Notes under the pieces: generated by a model | Told to the model about the DNA's origin: nothing | Database searches by the model: none | Seen by the model: only the letters and a program-made list of their open reading frames with translations | Shown: positions 1-6,049 of the stretch, piece by piece | How the letters are laid out: every line of letters starts with the position of its first letter | How positions within the stretch are numbered: position 1 is the stretch's first letter | Program-made: the position numbers and the translations under genes | Assembly: GCA_938036585.1 (NCBI GenBank) | Contig: CALHQN010000290.1 | Location: forward strand, 1-7,175 | Reading direction: 5' to 3' | Length of the DNA: 7,175 nt | Source: an uncultured Campylobacter sp. | Lineage (GTDB): Bacteria > Campylobacterota > Campylobacteria > Campylobacterales > Campylobacteraceae

Positions 1-647
1 TCGCTCGGCTCGCCGATGCGGCCTAGCGGGATCGCGCCTAAAATTTGCTCGCTGGCGGCTTTGTTTATACTCTCGCTCATCGCCGTTTTGATGAGCCCGG
101 GAGCCACGACGTTTACCGTGATCTTGCGGCTTGCAAGTTCTATCGCTAGCGATTTTGCCGCGGCGATTAAGCCTCCTTTGCTAGCGGCGTAGTTGCTCTG
201 GCCGCGGTTGCCGGCAATTCCGCTAACCGAGCTCATCACGACGATACGCCCGCCCTTTTTGGCGCGGATCATCGGCATTAGCGCGGGCTTTAGGACATTG
301 TAAAACCCGCCTAAATTCGTATCTATCACGCTTTGCCAATCCTCGCGTTCAAACCACACGAAGGAGTTATCACGCGTGATGCCCGCGTTTAGTACGATAC
401 CCCAGTATGCGCCGTTTGCCTCTATGTCTGCTTCGATCTGCTCCTGCGCCGCGGCAGTGTCTGCGACGTCGAATTTTAAAATTTGAACTTCCGCCGCACC
501 CACGTCCAAACAGCGCTTTGCTACGTCATTAAGCTTTGCTCCGTTGCGCCCATTTAACGCCAAGCCGTAGCTCTTTTGCGCTAAATTTAACGCGCACGCC
601 TCGCCGATACCGCCGCTTGCTCCGGTAATTAAAATTCTCTTAGCCAT
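1..647 (-). CDS. apeQ: 3-oxoacyl-ACP reductase (FabG/ApeQ-type ketoreductase), 3' end cut by window edge
   Basis: NADPH-dependent short-chain dehydrogenase/reductase that reduces the 3-oxoacyl-ACP made by the upstream ketosynthase to 3-hydroxyacyl-ACP. About 215 residues are visible. The Rossmann cofactor motif TGASGGIG is at residues 8-15 and NAG at 87-89. The catalytic tetrad reads N111, S140, Y153 (in YAASK) and K157, with the same Ser-Tyr spacing as E. coli FabG, so the enzyme should be active. FabG proteins are about 240-250 residues, so roughly 25-30 are missing beyond the left edge. The ATG at 647-645 is preceded by AAAGAG at a 5-nt spacing and overlaps the dehydratase stop by 8 bp. 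The SDR family assignment is certain. The ApeQ role, rather than housekeeping FabG, is inferred from its place after ApeO- and ApeP-like genes; sequence alone hardly separates the two. Confidence 0.93.
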   Translation of the reverse strand, partial: MAKRILITGASGGIGEACALNLAQKSYGLALNGRNGAKLNDVAKRCLDVGAAEVQILKFDVADTAAAQEQIEADIEANGAYWGIVLNAGITRDNSFVWFEREDWQSVIDTNLGGFYNVLKPALMPMIRAKKGGRIVVMSSVSGIAGNRGQSNYAASKGGLIAAAKSLAIELASRKITVNVVAPGLIKTAMSESINKAASEQILGAIPLGRIGEPS

Positions 648-1068
648 TTATACTCTTTATCATTTCGTCGCTCGCGCGCATTACGCTTAGCGTGGCGCTT
701 GCGATATGTTCGCCGCCGCAGCGGATCTCGCAGTCGAAGATATATAACCCCTCGCCGTCGCTTACGCTCTGCCTCGCCGTCGCGATCACGCGCTCGCCTA
801 CCTTCAGGCTTGCGCGCGAAATATGAAGGTTTCGCACGCCCAGTAAAAACCCGAGCCTCGCCTCGCCATCGTTTCTGTAGCCCGAATACACGCCGATACA
901 CTGTGCCATTATCTCCATATACGCGTAGCTGCCGAGTTCGCCGTCTTCGGTAAACGGCGAGTCCTCTTTAACGCTAAACGCGCAGCTCGCATACCCGTCG
1001 CTAACCTCTAAAATTTCATCCGCGAAGACCATATATCCGCTCTGCGGTAGGATGCTAGAGGCTTTCAT
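640..1068 (-). CDS. apeP: ApeP-like 3-hydroxyacyl-ACP dehydratase (hotdog fold)
   Basis: Predicted to remove water from 3-hydroxyacyl-ACP to give the trans-2-enoyl unit of a growing polyene. The 142 residues have the COG4706/ApeP layout: N-terminal LP-x-S-G-x-M (7-13), then F-x-E-D-G-x-L (39-45), then the central helix MEIMAQCIGVYSGY (51-64), with E52 at the position of the FabZ catalytic Glu, then LGFLLGVR. Family members usually read LPH at the first motif; here residue 9 is Gln (CAG), so activity is not assured. The start chosen is the ATG at 1068-1066: it overlaps the ketosynthase stop as ATGA and has AGGA five bases upstream. The same frame is open back to 1158, but those 30 Arg/Lys-rich codons only shadow the ketosynthase C-terminus. 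Followed by the ketoreductase with an 8-bp overlap. Confidence 0.88.
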   Translation of the reverse strand: MKASSILPQSGYMVFADEILEVSDGYASCAFSVKEDSPFTEDGELGSYAYMEIMAQCIGVYSGYRNDGEARLGFLLGVRNLHISRASLKVGERVIATARQSVSDGEGLYIFDCEIRCGGEHIASATLSVMRASDEMIKSING

Positions 1069-2555
1069 ACGCGTCCTATTATGGTTACGGCGTTGTCGCC
1101 GCCGAAAGCAAAATTTATATTCATCGCGGTATCTACGCGCGCCTTTTTTGCTTCGCACGCGAGATTAAATTTAGACAGCGCCGCGGAGATTTCACTTGTT
1201 TGCGAAGCTTGATCCGCAGCGTATTTTAAAATTTTATCGCCTGCGTTTTGCAAAGCTTTAGACGCGGCCAAAATTTCATCCGCGCCGCTTTTTGAAATTT
1301 CACCCTGCGCGTTTTGCAGAATTTCATCGCCCAAGCTGCATGAAATTTGATCGTTCGCGGCGTCTAAAATTTCATCGTTTCGCTCGCCGTGCCGTGCCTG
1401 TGCACTATGTAAAATTTCACCCTCCGAGCCGCGCCAAATTTTATCGTTTGTAAAATTTGGCGGGATCACGCCCTGTCTGATCGCCTCGTAGCATACGGCA
1501 AGCTCGATCGCCCCCGCAGCGCCCAGAGTGTGTCCGGTCGCCCATTTGGACGAGCTTGCGGGCGCTAAGGGTAGGGCGGCGCTCATAGCCAGGGCCTCCA
1601 TCGCGTCGTTAGCCGCAGTGCCCGTGCCGTGCAGGTTTACGTAGTCCACGCTTTGTAGCTGCGCCGATTTTAGCGCGGTTTTGATCGCTTTGATCTGCAT
1701 GCGCGCGCTGGGATCGGGCTTGGTGATGTGGTAGGCGTCGGAGTTTGCGGCGTGAGCCAAAAGCGCGACGTCGCTTATGCGCTCGCGCGAAAGCACGAAT
1801 GCGCAGGCCCCCTCGCCCAGATTTGTACCTGATCGCGCCTCTGAAAACGGCTTTAGCGGCTGCTCGCTTAAAATTTCAAGCGCGCTAAAGCCCTGCAGCG
1901 TGAGCTTGTCTAATGCGTCGGCGCCGCCGAACACGACCGCGTCGCAAAGTCCGCAAGAAATGAGGCGCGAAGCTTCGATGAGAGCTTTGTTTCCGCTGGT
2001 ACACGCACTCGAAACTCCGATCGCGACGGATTTTAGACCGAAGCGTTCGCGGATAAAATTTGCGGGGTTTGCGTGAGAGTTGCGCTCGAAGCAGAAGTTT
2101 TTAAATTTATCGTTTGCGTTTTTTGAATTTTTAGCGAAATTTTCGCCGTTCATCGCAGAAATTTCACTGCACGGCGCGGAGCTCTCGCCGTCTTGCGAGA
2201 TAAAATTTCCCGCGTCTTTGCCGCAGGCGAAAAATTCCGCATAGTTTTCTTGCACGCCGGTGTTGGTGGTCGCAAATACCACGCCTACGCGGTGCGCGCC
2301 GAATTTTTGCACGGCTTGCTCGATCTGTCCTTGCACGCCGAGGCAGGCGTAAAGCGCCAGGGCATTCGTGCGCGTGGCGTAGGCGCGATCTTTGATCCTC
2401 GGTAGCGGCGTATCCACGCGCCCAAAGATGAAATTTTTACCGCAGACGCTAAGCTTTCGCAGCGCGGATCTCTTCTCGCACAGCGCGCCAAAAAGCTCTG
2501 CGGCGCTGTTTACGCCCGCGCAGATGAGCCCGGGGTTACTTAGATACTGCGTCAT
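1065..2555 (-). CDS. apeO: ApeO-like beta-ketoacyl-ACP synthase with two unusual inserts
   Basis: Condensing enzyme of the thiolase fold, expected to extend an ACP-bound chain by decarboxylative condensation with malonyl-ACP. The protein has 496 residues, against about 390-410 for ApeO/FabF proteins. The catalytic Cys-His-His set is complete: C185 in SSACTSG, H309 in NLHGTGT and H342 in GHTLGAAG; NFAFGGDN (481-488) closes the fold. RTNALALYAC near residue 62 resembles the RNNQLL region of ApeO. The extra length lies in two places: about 117-160, between TTNTG and FIRERFGL, polar and low-complexity; and about 370-460, between VIPPNFTND and the C-terminal strand, an octapeptide repeat array. 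Both should be surface loops, since the core motifs around them are intact. The ATG at 2555 has AAAGGGG 7 nt upstream and overlaps the lipoprotein gene by 20 bp; the TGA overlaps the dehydratase start by 4 bp. Confidence 0.92.
   Translation of the reverse strand: MTQYLSNPGLICAGVNSAAELFGALCEKRSALRKLSVCGKNFIFGRVDTPLPRIKDRAYATRTNALALYACLGVQGQIEQAVQKFGAHRVGVVFATTNTGVQENYAEFFACGKDAGNFISQDGESSAPCSEISAMNGENFAKNSKNANDKFKNFCFERNSHANPANFIRERFGLKSVAIGVSSACTSGNKALIEASRLISCGLCDAVVFGGADALDKLTLQGFSALEILSEQPLKPFSEARSGTNLGEGACAFVLSRERISDVALLAHAANSDAYHITKPDPSARMQIKAIKTALKSAQLQSVDYVNLHGTGTAANDAMEALAMSAALPLAPASSSKWATGHTLGAAGAIELAVCYEAIRQGVIPPNFTNDKIWRGSEGEILHSAQARHGERNDEILDAANDQISCSLGDEILQNAQGEISKSGADEILAASKALQNAGDKILKYAADQASQTSEISAALSKFNLACEAKKARVDTAMNINFAFGGDNAVTIIGRV
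1228..1458. repeat. In-frame 24-bp AAAATTT-headed repeat array inside the ketosynthase gene
   Basis: On the plus strand an AAAATTT-like word recurs at 1228, 1270, 1294, 1318, 1342, 1366, 1411 and 1435. Five of the seven steps are exactly 24 nt and the other two are 42 and 45 nt, so all units stay in one reading frame. Typical heads are AAAATTTCATCG, GAAATTTCACC and GAAATTTGATCG, followed by variable GC-richer sequence. On the coding (minus) strand each unit gives an octapeptide: DEILDAAN, DQISCSLG, DEILQNAQ, GEISKSGA, DEILAASK, with degenerate copies DKIWRGSE, GEILHSAQ and DKILKYAA on the flanks. Heads are conserved and tails diverge, so the array looks old or under selection only at the head. 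Confidence 0.85.
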
Positions 2556-2952
2556 ATCGGCGCCCCTTTGCGTTTATGGTGAAATTCGGTTTATCCGCAT
2601 TCTCAAGCAGGGCTAAAAATACGCGCTCGCTTTGTGAATCGGGCGGCAGGAAGCCGTCGTTGCGAAATTTCGCCTCGCCGCCTTTGATCGATAAAATTTT
2701 ACGTGCGATCGGCGCGCCTAGCATATCGAGCCAGACGAGCTTGTAGCGGCCATCTTCGCCGCTTACGGGTGAAATTTTTGAGATCAGGGCTCTACTTTTT
2801 ACGCCGAGCTCGTCCGTCAAGATGAACTGCTTTTGGCTAAATTCCGCTATCTGCTCAGGCGCTTTGCGTGCGCATCCGCCTATAAAAAACGCGGCGCAAA
2901 GCAGAATGAAAGCCGTTTTAGAAATAGCGTAAAAACGATAAACAGGTCTCAA
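2536..2952 (-). CDS. Small DUF3261-like lipoprotein of the aryl polyene operon
   Basis: A 138-residue predicted lipoprotein. The N-terminus has positive charge (R2, R6, K12), a hydrophobic segment (about 14-25) and lipobox I-G-G-C with Cys27 as the lipidated residue, so the mature protein is about 112 residues, anchored in the inner or outer membrane facing the periplasm. The next residues (A28, R29) show no Asp retention signal at +2, which under the E. coli rule would favour the outer membrane. The remainder (QFILTDELG, YKLVWLDMLGAPIARK, PNFTI) resembles the DUF3261 proteins found just before the ApeO ketosynthase in aryl polyene clusters (ApeN position); the exact role there is not known to me. 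The start is TTG at 2952-2950, with no in-frame ATG before the signal sequence; it overlaps the PPTase stop by 4 bp (TTGA). Confidence 0.8.
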   Translation of the reverse strand: MRPVYRFYAISKTAFILLCAAFFIGGCARKAPEQIAEFSQKQFILTDELGVKSRALISKISPVSGEDGRYKLVWLDMLGAPIARKILSIKGGEAKFRNDGFLPPDSQSERVFLALLENADKPNFTINAKGRRYDAVSK

Positions 2953-3491
2953 AAATTCTCCCTAAAAACGAGCGAAATCAAAATTTCGCCCTCCAAAATA
3001 TAGCTCTTGTGTGACCACGCCCTGCCGCGCTCATCAAGCGCCAGAGCCTCTTCGTCCGTGCCGCGAGCCAGCCCCACGTGAACAAGCGCGTAAAAACCCA
3101 AATTTCGCGCCTTAATCAGCGCCTCTTTGATCGTGTAAATTTTATAAAAAACGAGCGCCTTTTCGCTCTCGTCCGCCGCCGCTAAAAGCTCGCGCTCAAA
3201 GGCGTTGAAACAAAACTCGCTCGCCGCGGCAAAATCCCGCGGTTTTAAAATTTCAAGATCAAGCCCGAATTTTTGCCTCGCAAAACCTACGGCAACGATC
3301 GTTTTGCCATCCGCGCTTTTGTGCGAGATGCAAAATTTGCCGCGTTTTTTAAAGCGCGCCTTAAGCGCCCGTGAAACGCGAAACTCGCGCAGATGGGCTC
3401 GCGCACGCGCCAGCTTCTTATCGCGCCTGCTCAAAAGCCGCCGCGGAGCGCACAGATCCTCGTCGGTGATTAAAATTTTTATCTCGCTCAT
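2949..3491 (-). CDS. 4'-phosphopantetheinyl transferase (Sfp/AcpT type)
   Basis: Transfers the phosphopantetheine arm of CoA to a serine of an acyl carrier protein, turning apo-ACP into the active holo form. In 180 residues the marks of the Sfp-type superfamily are in order: FCISHKS (53-59, the substrate-binding SHS region), FGLDLE (75-80, with Mg-binding D78 and E80) and FYKIYTIKEALIK (115-127, matching WxxKEAxxK with K122, E123 and K127). Tyr119 stands where Trp is common. It is the first gene of the five-gene overlapping run, so its target is probably an ACP of the same pathway; no ACP is in the window. The ATG at 3491 has only a weak AGAGC-like ribosome site upstream. A role as a general housekeeping PPTase (AcpS replacement) cannot be excluded. 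Confidence 0.9.
   Translation of the reverse strand: MSEIKILITDEDLCAPRRLLSRRDKKLARARAHLREFRVSRALKARFKKRGKFCISHKSADGKTIVAVGFARQKFGLDLEILKPRDFAAASEFCFNAFERELLAAADESEKALVFYKIYTIKEALIKARNLGFYALVHVGLARGTDEEALALDERGRAWSHKSYILEGEILISLVFRENF
2958..2963 (-). promoter_or_regulatory. Ribosome binding site deciding the TTG start of the lipoprotein
   Basis: AGGGAG on the minus strand sits 5 nt before the TTG at 2952-2950, inside the last codons of the PPTase gene. It is the reason for accepting a TTG start: the signal peptide needs the residues that follow, and no ATG or GTG is available in this frame before the hydrophobic segment. Confidence 0.65.
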
Positions 3492-3517
3492 AAAGCTCTG
3501 ATTTTACTAAAATAGTC

Positions 3518-3536
3518 TTTATAAAAATATAAAATA
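3518..3536 (-). promoter_or_regulatory. Probable promoter (-10 region) of the aryl polyene operon
   Basis: An AT-rich stretch just upstream of the PPTase start, read on the minus strand, contains TATATT (3531-3526) and TATAAA (3523-3518) in a T-rich run, the only such stretch in the roughly 60 bases before the gene. Epsilonproteobacterial sigma-70 promoters rely on a good -10 box with T-rich upstream sequence rather than a clear -35 box. Either box would give a leader of about 15-30 bases. Inferred by pattern only; no operator was recognised. Confidence 0.4.
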
Positions 3537-4126
3537 GCGCGGCGGCGTTGAAATTTCGTTTAAAATCTATTTGATACGCTCGGGCTCAAGTGTCTGCTGG
3601 ATCATAAAAATTTATCGTGTTTTAAATTACGCAAGGCCTCGGGCGCGGTAAAATTTTAAAATTTAGCTCGTTTGTGAATTGCGCCGTGTCATCAGCTCGT
3701 CATATTTTGCTTTGCGGCGTCGGTTGTTGCGCTCGTTTTTTCTCGTATTTGCGTAATTATCATTGGCTAAATTTAACGTGGCGGCATCAAGCGGCAAGCA
3801 GCGTAGAATTTAAATCGGAGCGGTAAAGCAGCGCAAAACGTAGAATCCGCCGTAATATAACGACCTAAAATTTTGCCGCATTTGAATTTGAATAAAACAG
3901 CGTGAAATTTAAAACATTCTTGAATAAAGCGACTCTAAATTTAATCATGTTTAGTTATCGCAACCGCGTTAAATTCCTAGCTGAGCTACGCCGCAGCGCA
4001 CTAGATTTGCTTTAAATTTTGAATCGAGCTGTGCTACACTACACTAAATTCGGTTTAAATTTACTACTAAGCCGCATTAAATTTACGTCAAAATTCCGCC
4101 GTCGCGTCTAGCCGCAATCTTTTATG

Positions 4127-4153
4127 AAAAACCCGCGGGAATTTTAATCCCGC
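4127..4153 (-). terminator. Rho-independent terminator after aspB
   Basis: Read on the minus strand: stem GCGGGA, 7-nt loop TTAAAAT, stem TCCCGC, then GGG and TTTTT. It begins 18 bases after the aspB stop codon, the expected place. The stem is only 6 bp but almost all GC. It would end the speA-cysE-aspB transcript and insulate the operon downstream. Confidence 0.75.
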
Positions 4154-4170
4154 TTATTGCGAGCACGCGC

Positions 4171-5343
4171 CTAGCCGCGATAATTTTTTATAAACCGCTC
4201 TATGCGCGCGAGCCCCTCTTTTAGCGACTCGATTCCGCATGCAAAGCTTATGCGAAAGTATCCATCCATGCCAAATCCCGTTCCGGGTACCGTCGCTACT
4301 AGCGCTTCTTCGAGCATTCGCGCGCAAAATTTCGCGCTGTCAGGCTCCACCTGCGAGCAATCCACGAATAGATAAAACGCTCCGTCCGGTTTTACGACGC
4401 TAAGCCCCGGGATCGCATTGATTGCGTTCGTGCCGAAATCGCGTCTGCGCTGGTATTCGCGCCTCATCATTTCGATATAATCATCCGCCTCGCCCCGCAG
4501 CACGGGCATCGCGCCCGCTTGGACGATGCTTGCGACGTTGCTGACGCTTTGGCTTTGCAGGCTGATCATCGCTTTATTCAGCTCGTCGATTGCGCACGCG
4601 GTGTATCCGAAGCGCCAGCCGCACATCGCGCCGCATTTGCTTAGCCCGTTGATCGTCACGGTGCGCCCGAACATATCCTCGCTGATGCTTGCCGCGGCTA
4701 CAAATTTTTTATCGTAAACGATCTTTTCATAAATTTCATCGGAGATCACTACAATTTCCGTGCCTTTTAGCACGTCCGCAAGCTCTTGCAACTCCTCGCG
4801 CGAATATACGGCGCCTGCGGGGTTGCTCGGGTTAAAAAGACACAGCGCCTTCGTGCGCGGCGTGATCGCAGTCTTAAGCTCTGCGGCGGTGATTTTATAG
4901 CCATTTTGCGGCTTTGCGTTTATAAAAACCGGCTTGCCGCCGCAAAATTTTACGATGTCGGGGTAGGTGACCCAGTAGGGCGCGGGTATTATAACCTCGT
5001 CGCCGTCATCGACGACGCAGCTAAAAGCGTTAAATAGCGAGTGCTTGGCGCCTACGTTGGTAATGATCTGATCGGGTCTGTAATTTAGGTCGTTGTCGCG
5101 CTTTAGCTTTTGAGCGATTAAATTTAAAATTTCGGGCGTGCCGCAGATCGGCGTGTATTTGCCGCAGCCCTTAGCCATAGCCTCTATGACCGCTTTTTTA
5201 GCGACTTCGGCGGTATCGAAATCAGGCTCGCCCGCGCTTAGAATGACGACGTCTTGCCCCCGTGCTCTCATCTGCTTAGCTTGCGTGCTGATTGCTATCG
5301 TGATGCTCTCTGTGAGCATTTTTACGCGATTTGAAAGTAACAT
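4171..5343 (-). CDS. aspB: Pyridoxal-phosphate aminotransferase, aspartate type (class I, AspB/AspC)
   Basis: Cytoplasmic transaminase, most likely exchanging the amino group between aspartate and 2-oxoglutarate. All 390 residues, the normal length for bacterial aspartate aminotransferases, are present. PLP-site residues are visible: APYWVTYP (121-128, ring-stacking aromatic region), N174 in NPSNPAG, D202 and Y205 in SDEIYE, Schiff-base K236 in NGLSK, and R244 in CGWRFGY. R364 in YFRISFA should bind the substrate alpha-carboxylate. Two cysteines flank the active-site lysine (SKCGAMCGWR), where many homologues read SKAYAMTGWR. The start ATG has a strong GGGGG ribosome site 4 nt upstream, inside the end of cysE, 10 bp away. 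Order speA-cysE-aspB matches C. jejuni as I recall it. Substrate preference among class I transaminases (prephenate, for instance) is not settled by sequence. Confidence 0.93.
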   Translation of the reverse strand: MLLSNRVKMLTESITIAISTQAKQMRARGQDVVILSAGEPDFDTAEVAKKAVIEAMAKGCGKYTPICGTPEILNLIAQKLKRDNDLNYRPDQIITNVGAKHSLFNAFSCVVDDGDEVIIPAPYWVTYPDIVKFCGGKPVFINAKPQNGYKITAAELKTAITPRTKALCLFNPSNPAGAVYSREELQELADVLKGTEIVVISDEIYEKIVYDKKFVAAASISEDMFGRTVTINGLSKCGAMCGWRFGYTACAIDELNKAMISLQSQSVSNVASIVQAGAMPVLRGEADDYIEMMRREYQRRRDFGTNAINAIPGLSVVKPDGAFYLFVDCSQVEPDSAKFCARMLEEALVATVPGTGFGMDGYFRISFACGIESLKEGLARIERFIKNYRG

Positions 5344-5353
5344 TTATCCCCCT

Positions 5354-6049
5354 TTATTTTAATGATTTCAGATACTCTTCGTAGAATTTATTTAGATCCT
5401 CATCCATTGCGGAGATATCTTTTCTGCCGCTGCAGATGCAATCTTCCAAAATTTCGATACGCTTGATGAGATATTTGATAAGCTCCTGGCTGATATCGGG
5501 AATTTTATTATGTGCCAAAGGATCGCTCTCGCAGCCGCCTAAAATTCTAGCCGGTACGCCCACGGCGGTGCAGTTTGGCGCGACGTCCTTTACGACGACG
5601 GAATTTGCGCCGATTTTGGAATTTTCGCCGATGGTGATATTGCCTAGCACTTTGGCTCCCGCGCCTACTACGACGCCGTTTTGCAGCGTCGGATGGCGTT
5701 TGCCGTGCTCTAAGCTCACGCCGCCGAGAGTTACGCCCTGATAGATCAGACAGTTATCGCCGATGATCGCCGTTTCTCCGATGACAAGCCCCGTGGCGTG
5801 GTCGAAAAACACTCCTCTGCCGATACGTGCGCCCGGATTTATATCTACGGCGGTGATTATACGAGTAAGTCCGCTGATCGCGCGAGCTATAAGCTTAAAA
5901 CCTCGCTCGTAGAAAAAGTGCGCGAAGCGGTAATTTATCAGCGCCCAGACGCCGGGATAGCAGAAAAATATCTCAAATACGCTGTTGCATGCGGGGTCTT
6001 GGCGCATCGGCTCGGTGAAGTCTCGTTTTAAAATTTGCCAAAAACTCAT
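5354..6049 (-). CDS. cysE: Serine O-acetyltransferase
   Basis: Makes O-acetyl-L-serine from serine and acetyl-CoA, the first step of cysteine synthesis; the product feeds O-acetylserine sulfhydrylase. At 231 residues this is the short form, lacking much of the N-terminal helical domain of the 273-residue E. coli enzyme. From about residue 68 it is a left-handed beta-helix of hexapeptide repeats. The E. coli catalytic pair D143/H158 corresponds by spacing to D69 and H84 (in DHATG), and H193 to H119 (in KRHPT). The usual DIHP near the start of the helix reads DINP. The C-terminal tail (about 180-231) is polar and probably helical. The ATG overlaps the speA stop as ATGA, so translation is likely coupled; the ribosome site (AAAGA) is weak. 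Assignment is firm. Confidence 0.95.
   Translation of the reverse strand: MSFWQILKRDFTEPMRQDPACNSVFEIFFCYPGVWALINYRFAHFFYERGFKLIARAISGLTRIITAVDINPGARIGRGVFFDHATGLVIGETAIIGDNCLIYQGVTLGGVSLEHGKRHPTLQNGVVVGAGAKVLGNITIGENSKIGANSVVVKDVAPNCTAVGVPARILGGCESDPLAHNKIPDISQELIKYLIKRIEILEDCICSGRKDISAMDEDLNKFYEEYLKSLK

Larger units (their letters stand above)
3492..4170. other. 679-bp intergenic region without a convincing gene
   Basis: The region separates the housekeeping unit from the accessory operon. It holds the aspB terminator at its right end and the probable operon promoter at its left end. The rest is rich in AAATTT-type words (for example near 3550, 3606, 3650, 3768, 3904, 3935, 4056 and 4078) mixed with GC-rich stretches. 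No complete tRNA, inverted repeats of insertion-sequence type or CRISPR structure was seen. The longest hint of coding is on the minus strand: a 23-codon ATG frame from 3881 stops at 3812-3810, and the same frame then stays open for 48 codons to a TAA at 3665-3663, with a very polar, Arg/Asn-rich translation and no ribosome site. Chance is the simplest explanation. Confidence 0.6.

Noticed and set aside
699..953. Plus-strand open frames opposite the operon (also near 1777-2076, 2193-2405, 3205-3501, 5436-5741, 6740-7018)
   Set aside because: They are antisense to well-supported genes, have Arg/Ser-rich or otherwise unlikely translations, and show no family motifs.
1069..1158. N-terminal extension of the dehydratase frame (30 codons, Arg/Lys-rich)
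   Set aside because: It lies wholly within the ketosynthase C-terminus in another frame; the ATG at 1068 has a ribosome site, overlaps the stop as ATGA and starts right at the family N-terminus.
1228..1458. CRISPR-like array
   Set aside because: The period of 24 bp is too short for repeat plus spacer, the repeats are degenerate, and the whole array is in frame within an otherwise intact enzyme gene.
2285..2491. 68-codon minus-strand frame inside the ketosynthase
   Set aside because: Out-of-frame shadow of the ketosynthase with no recognisable motif.
3973..3997. tRNA-like 5' end on the minus strand (GTAGCTCAGCTAGG)
   Set aside because: It resembles an acceptor/D-arm start, but no matching D-stem GAGC, anticodon arm or T-arm (GTTCGA) follows; at most a chance match or a short fragment.
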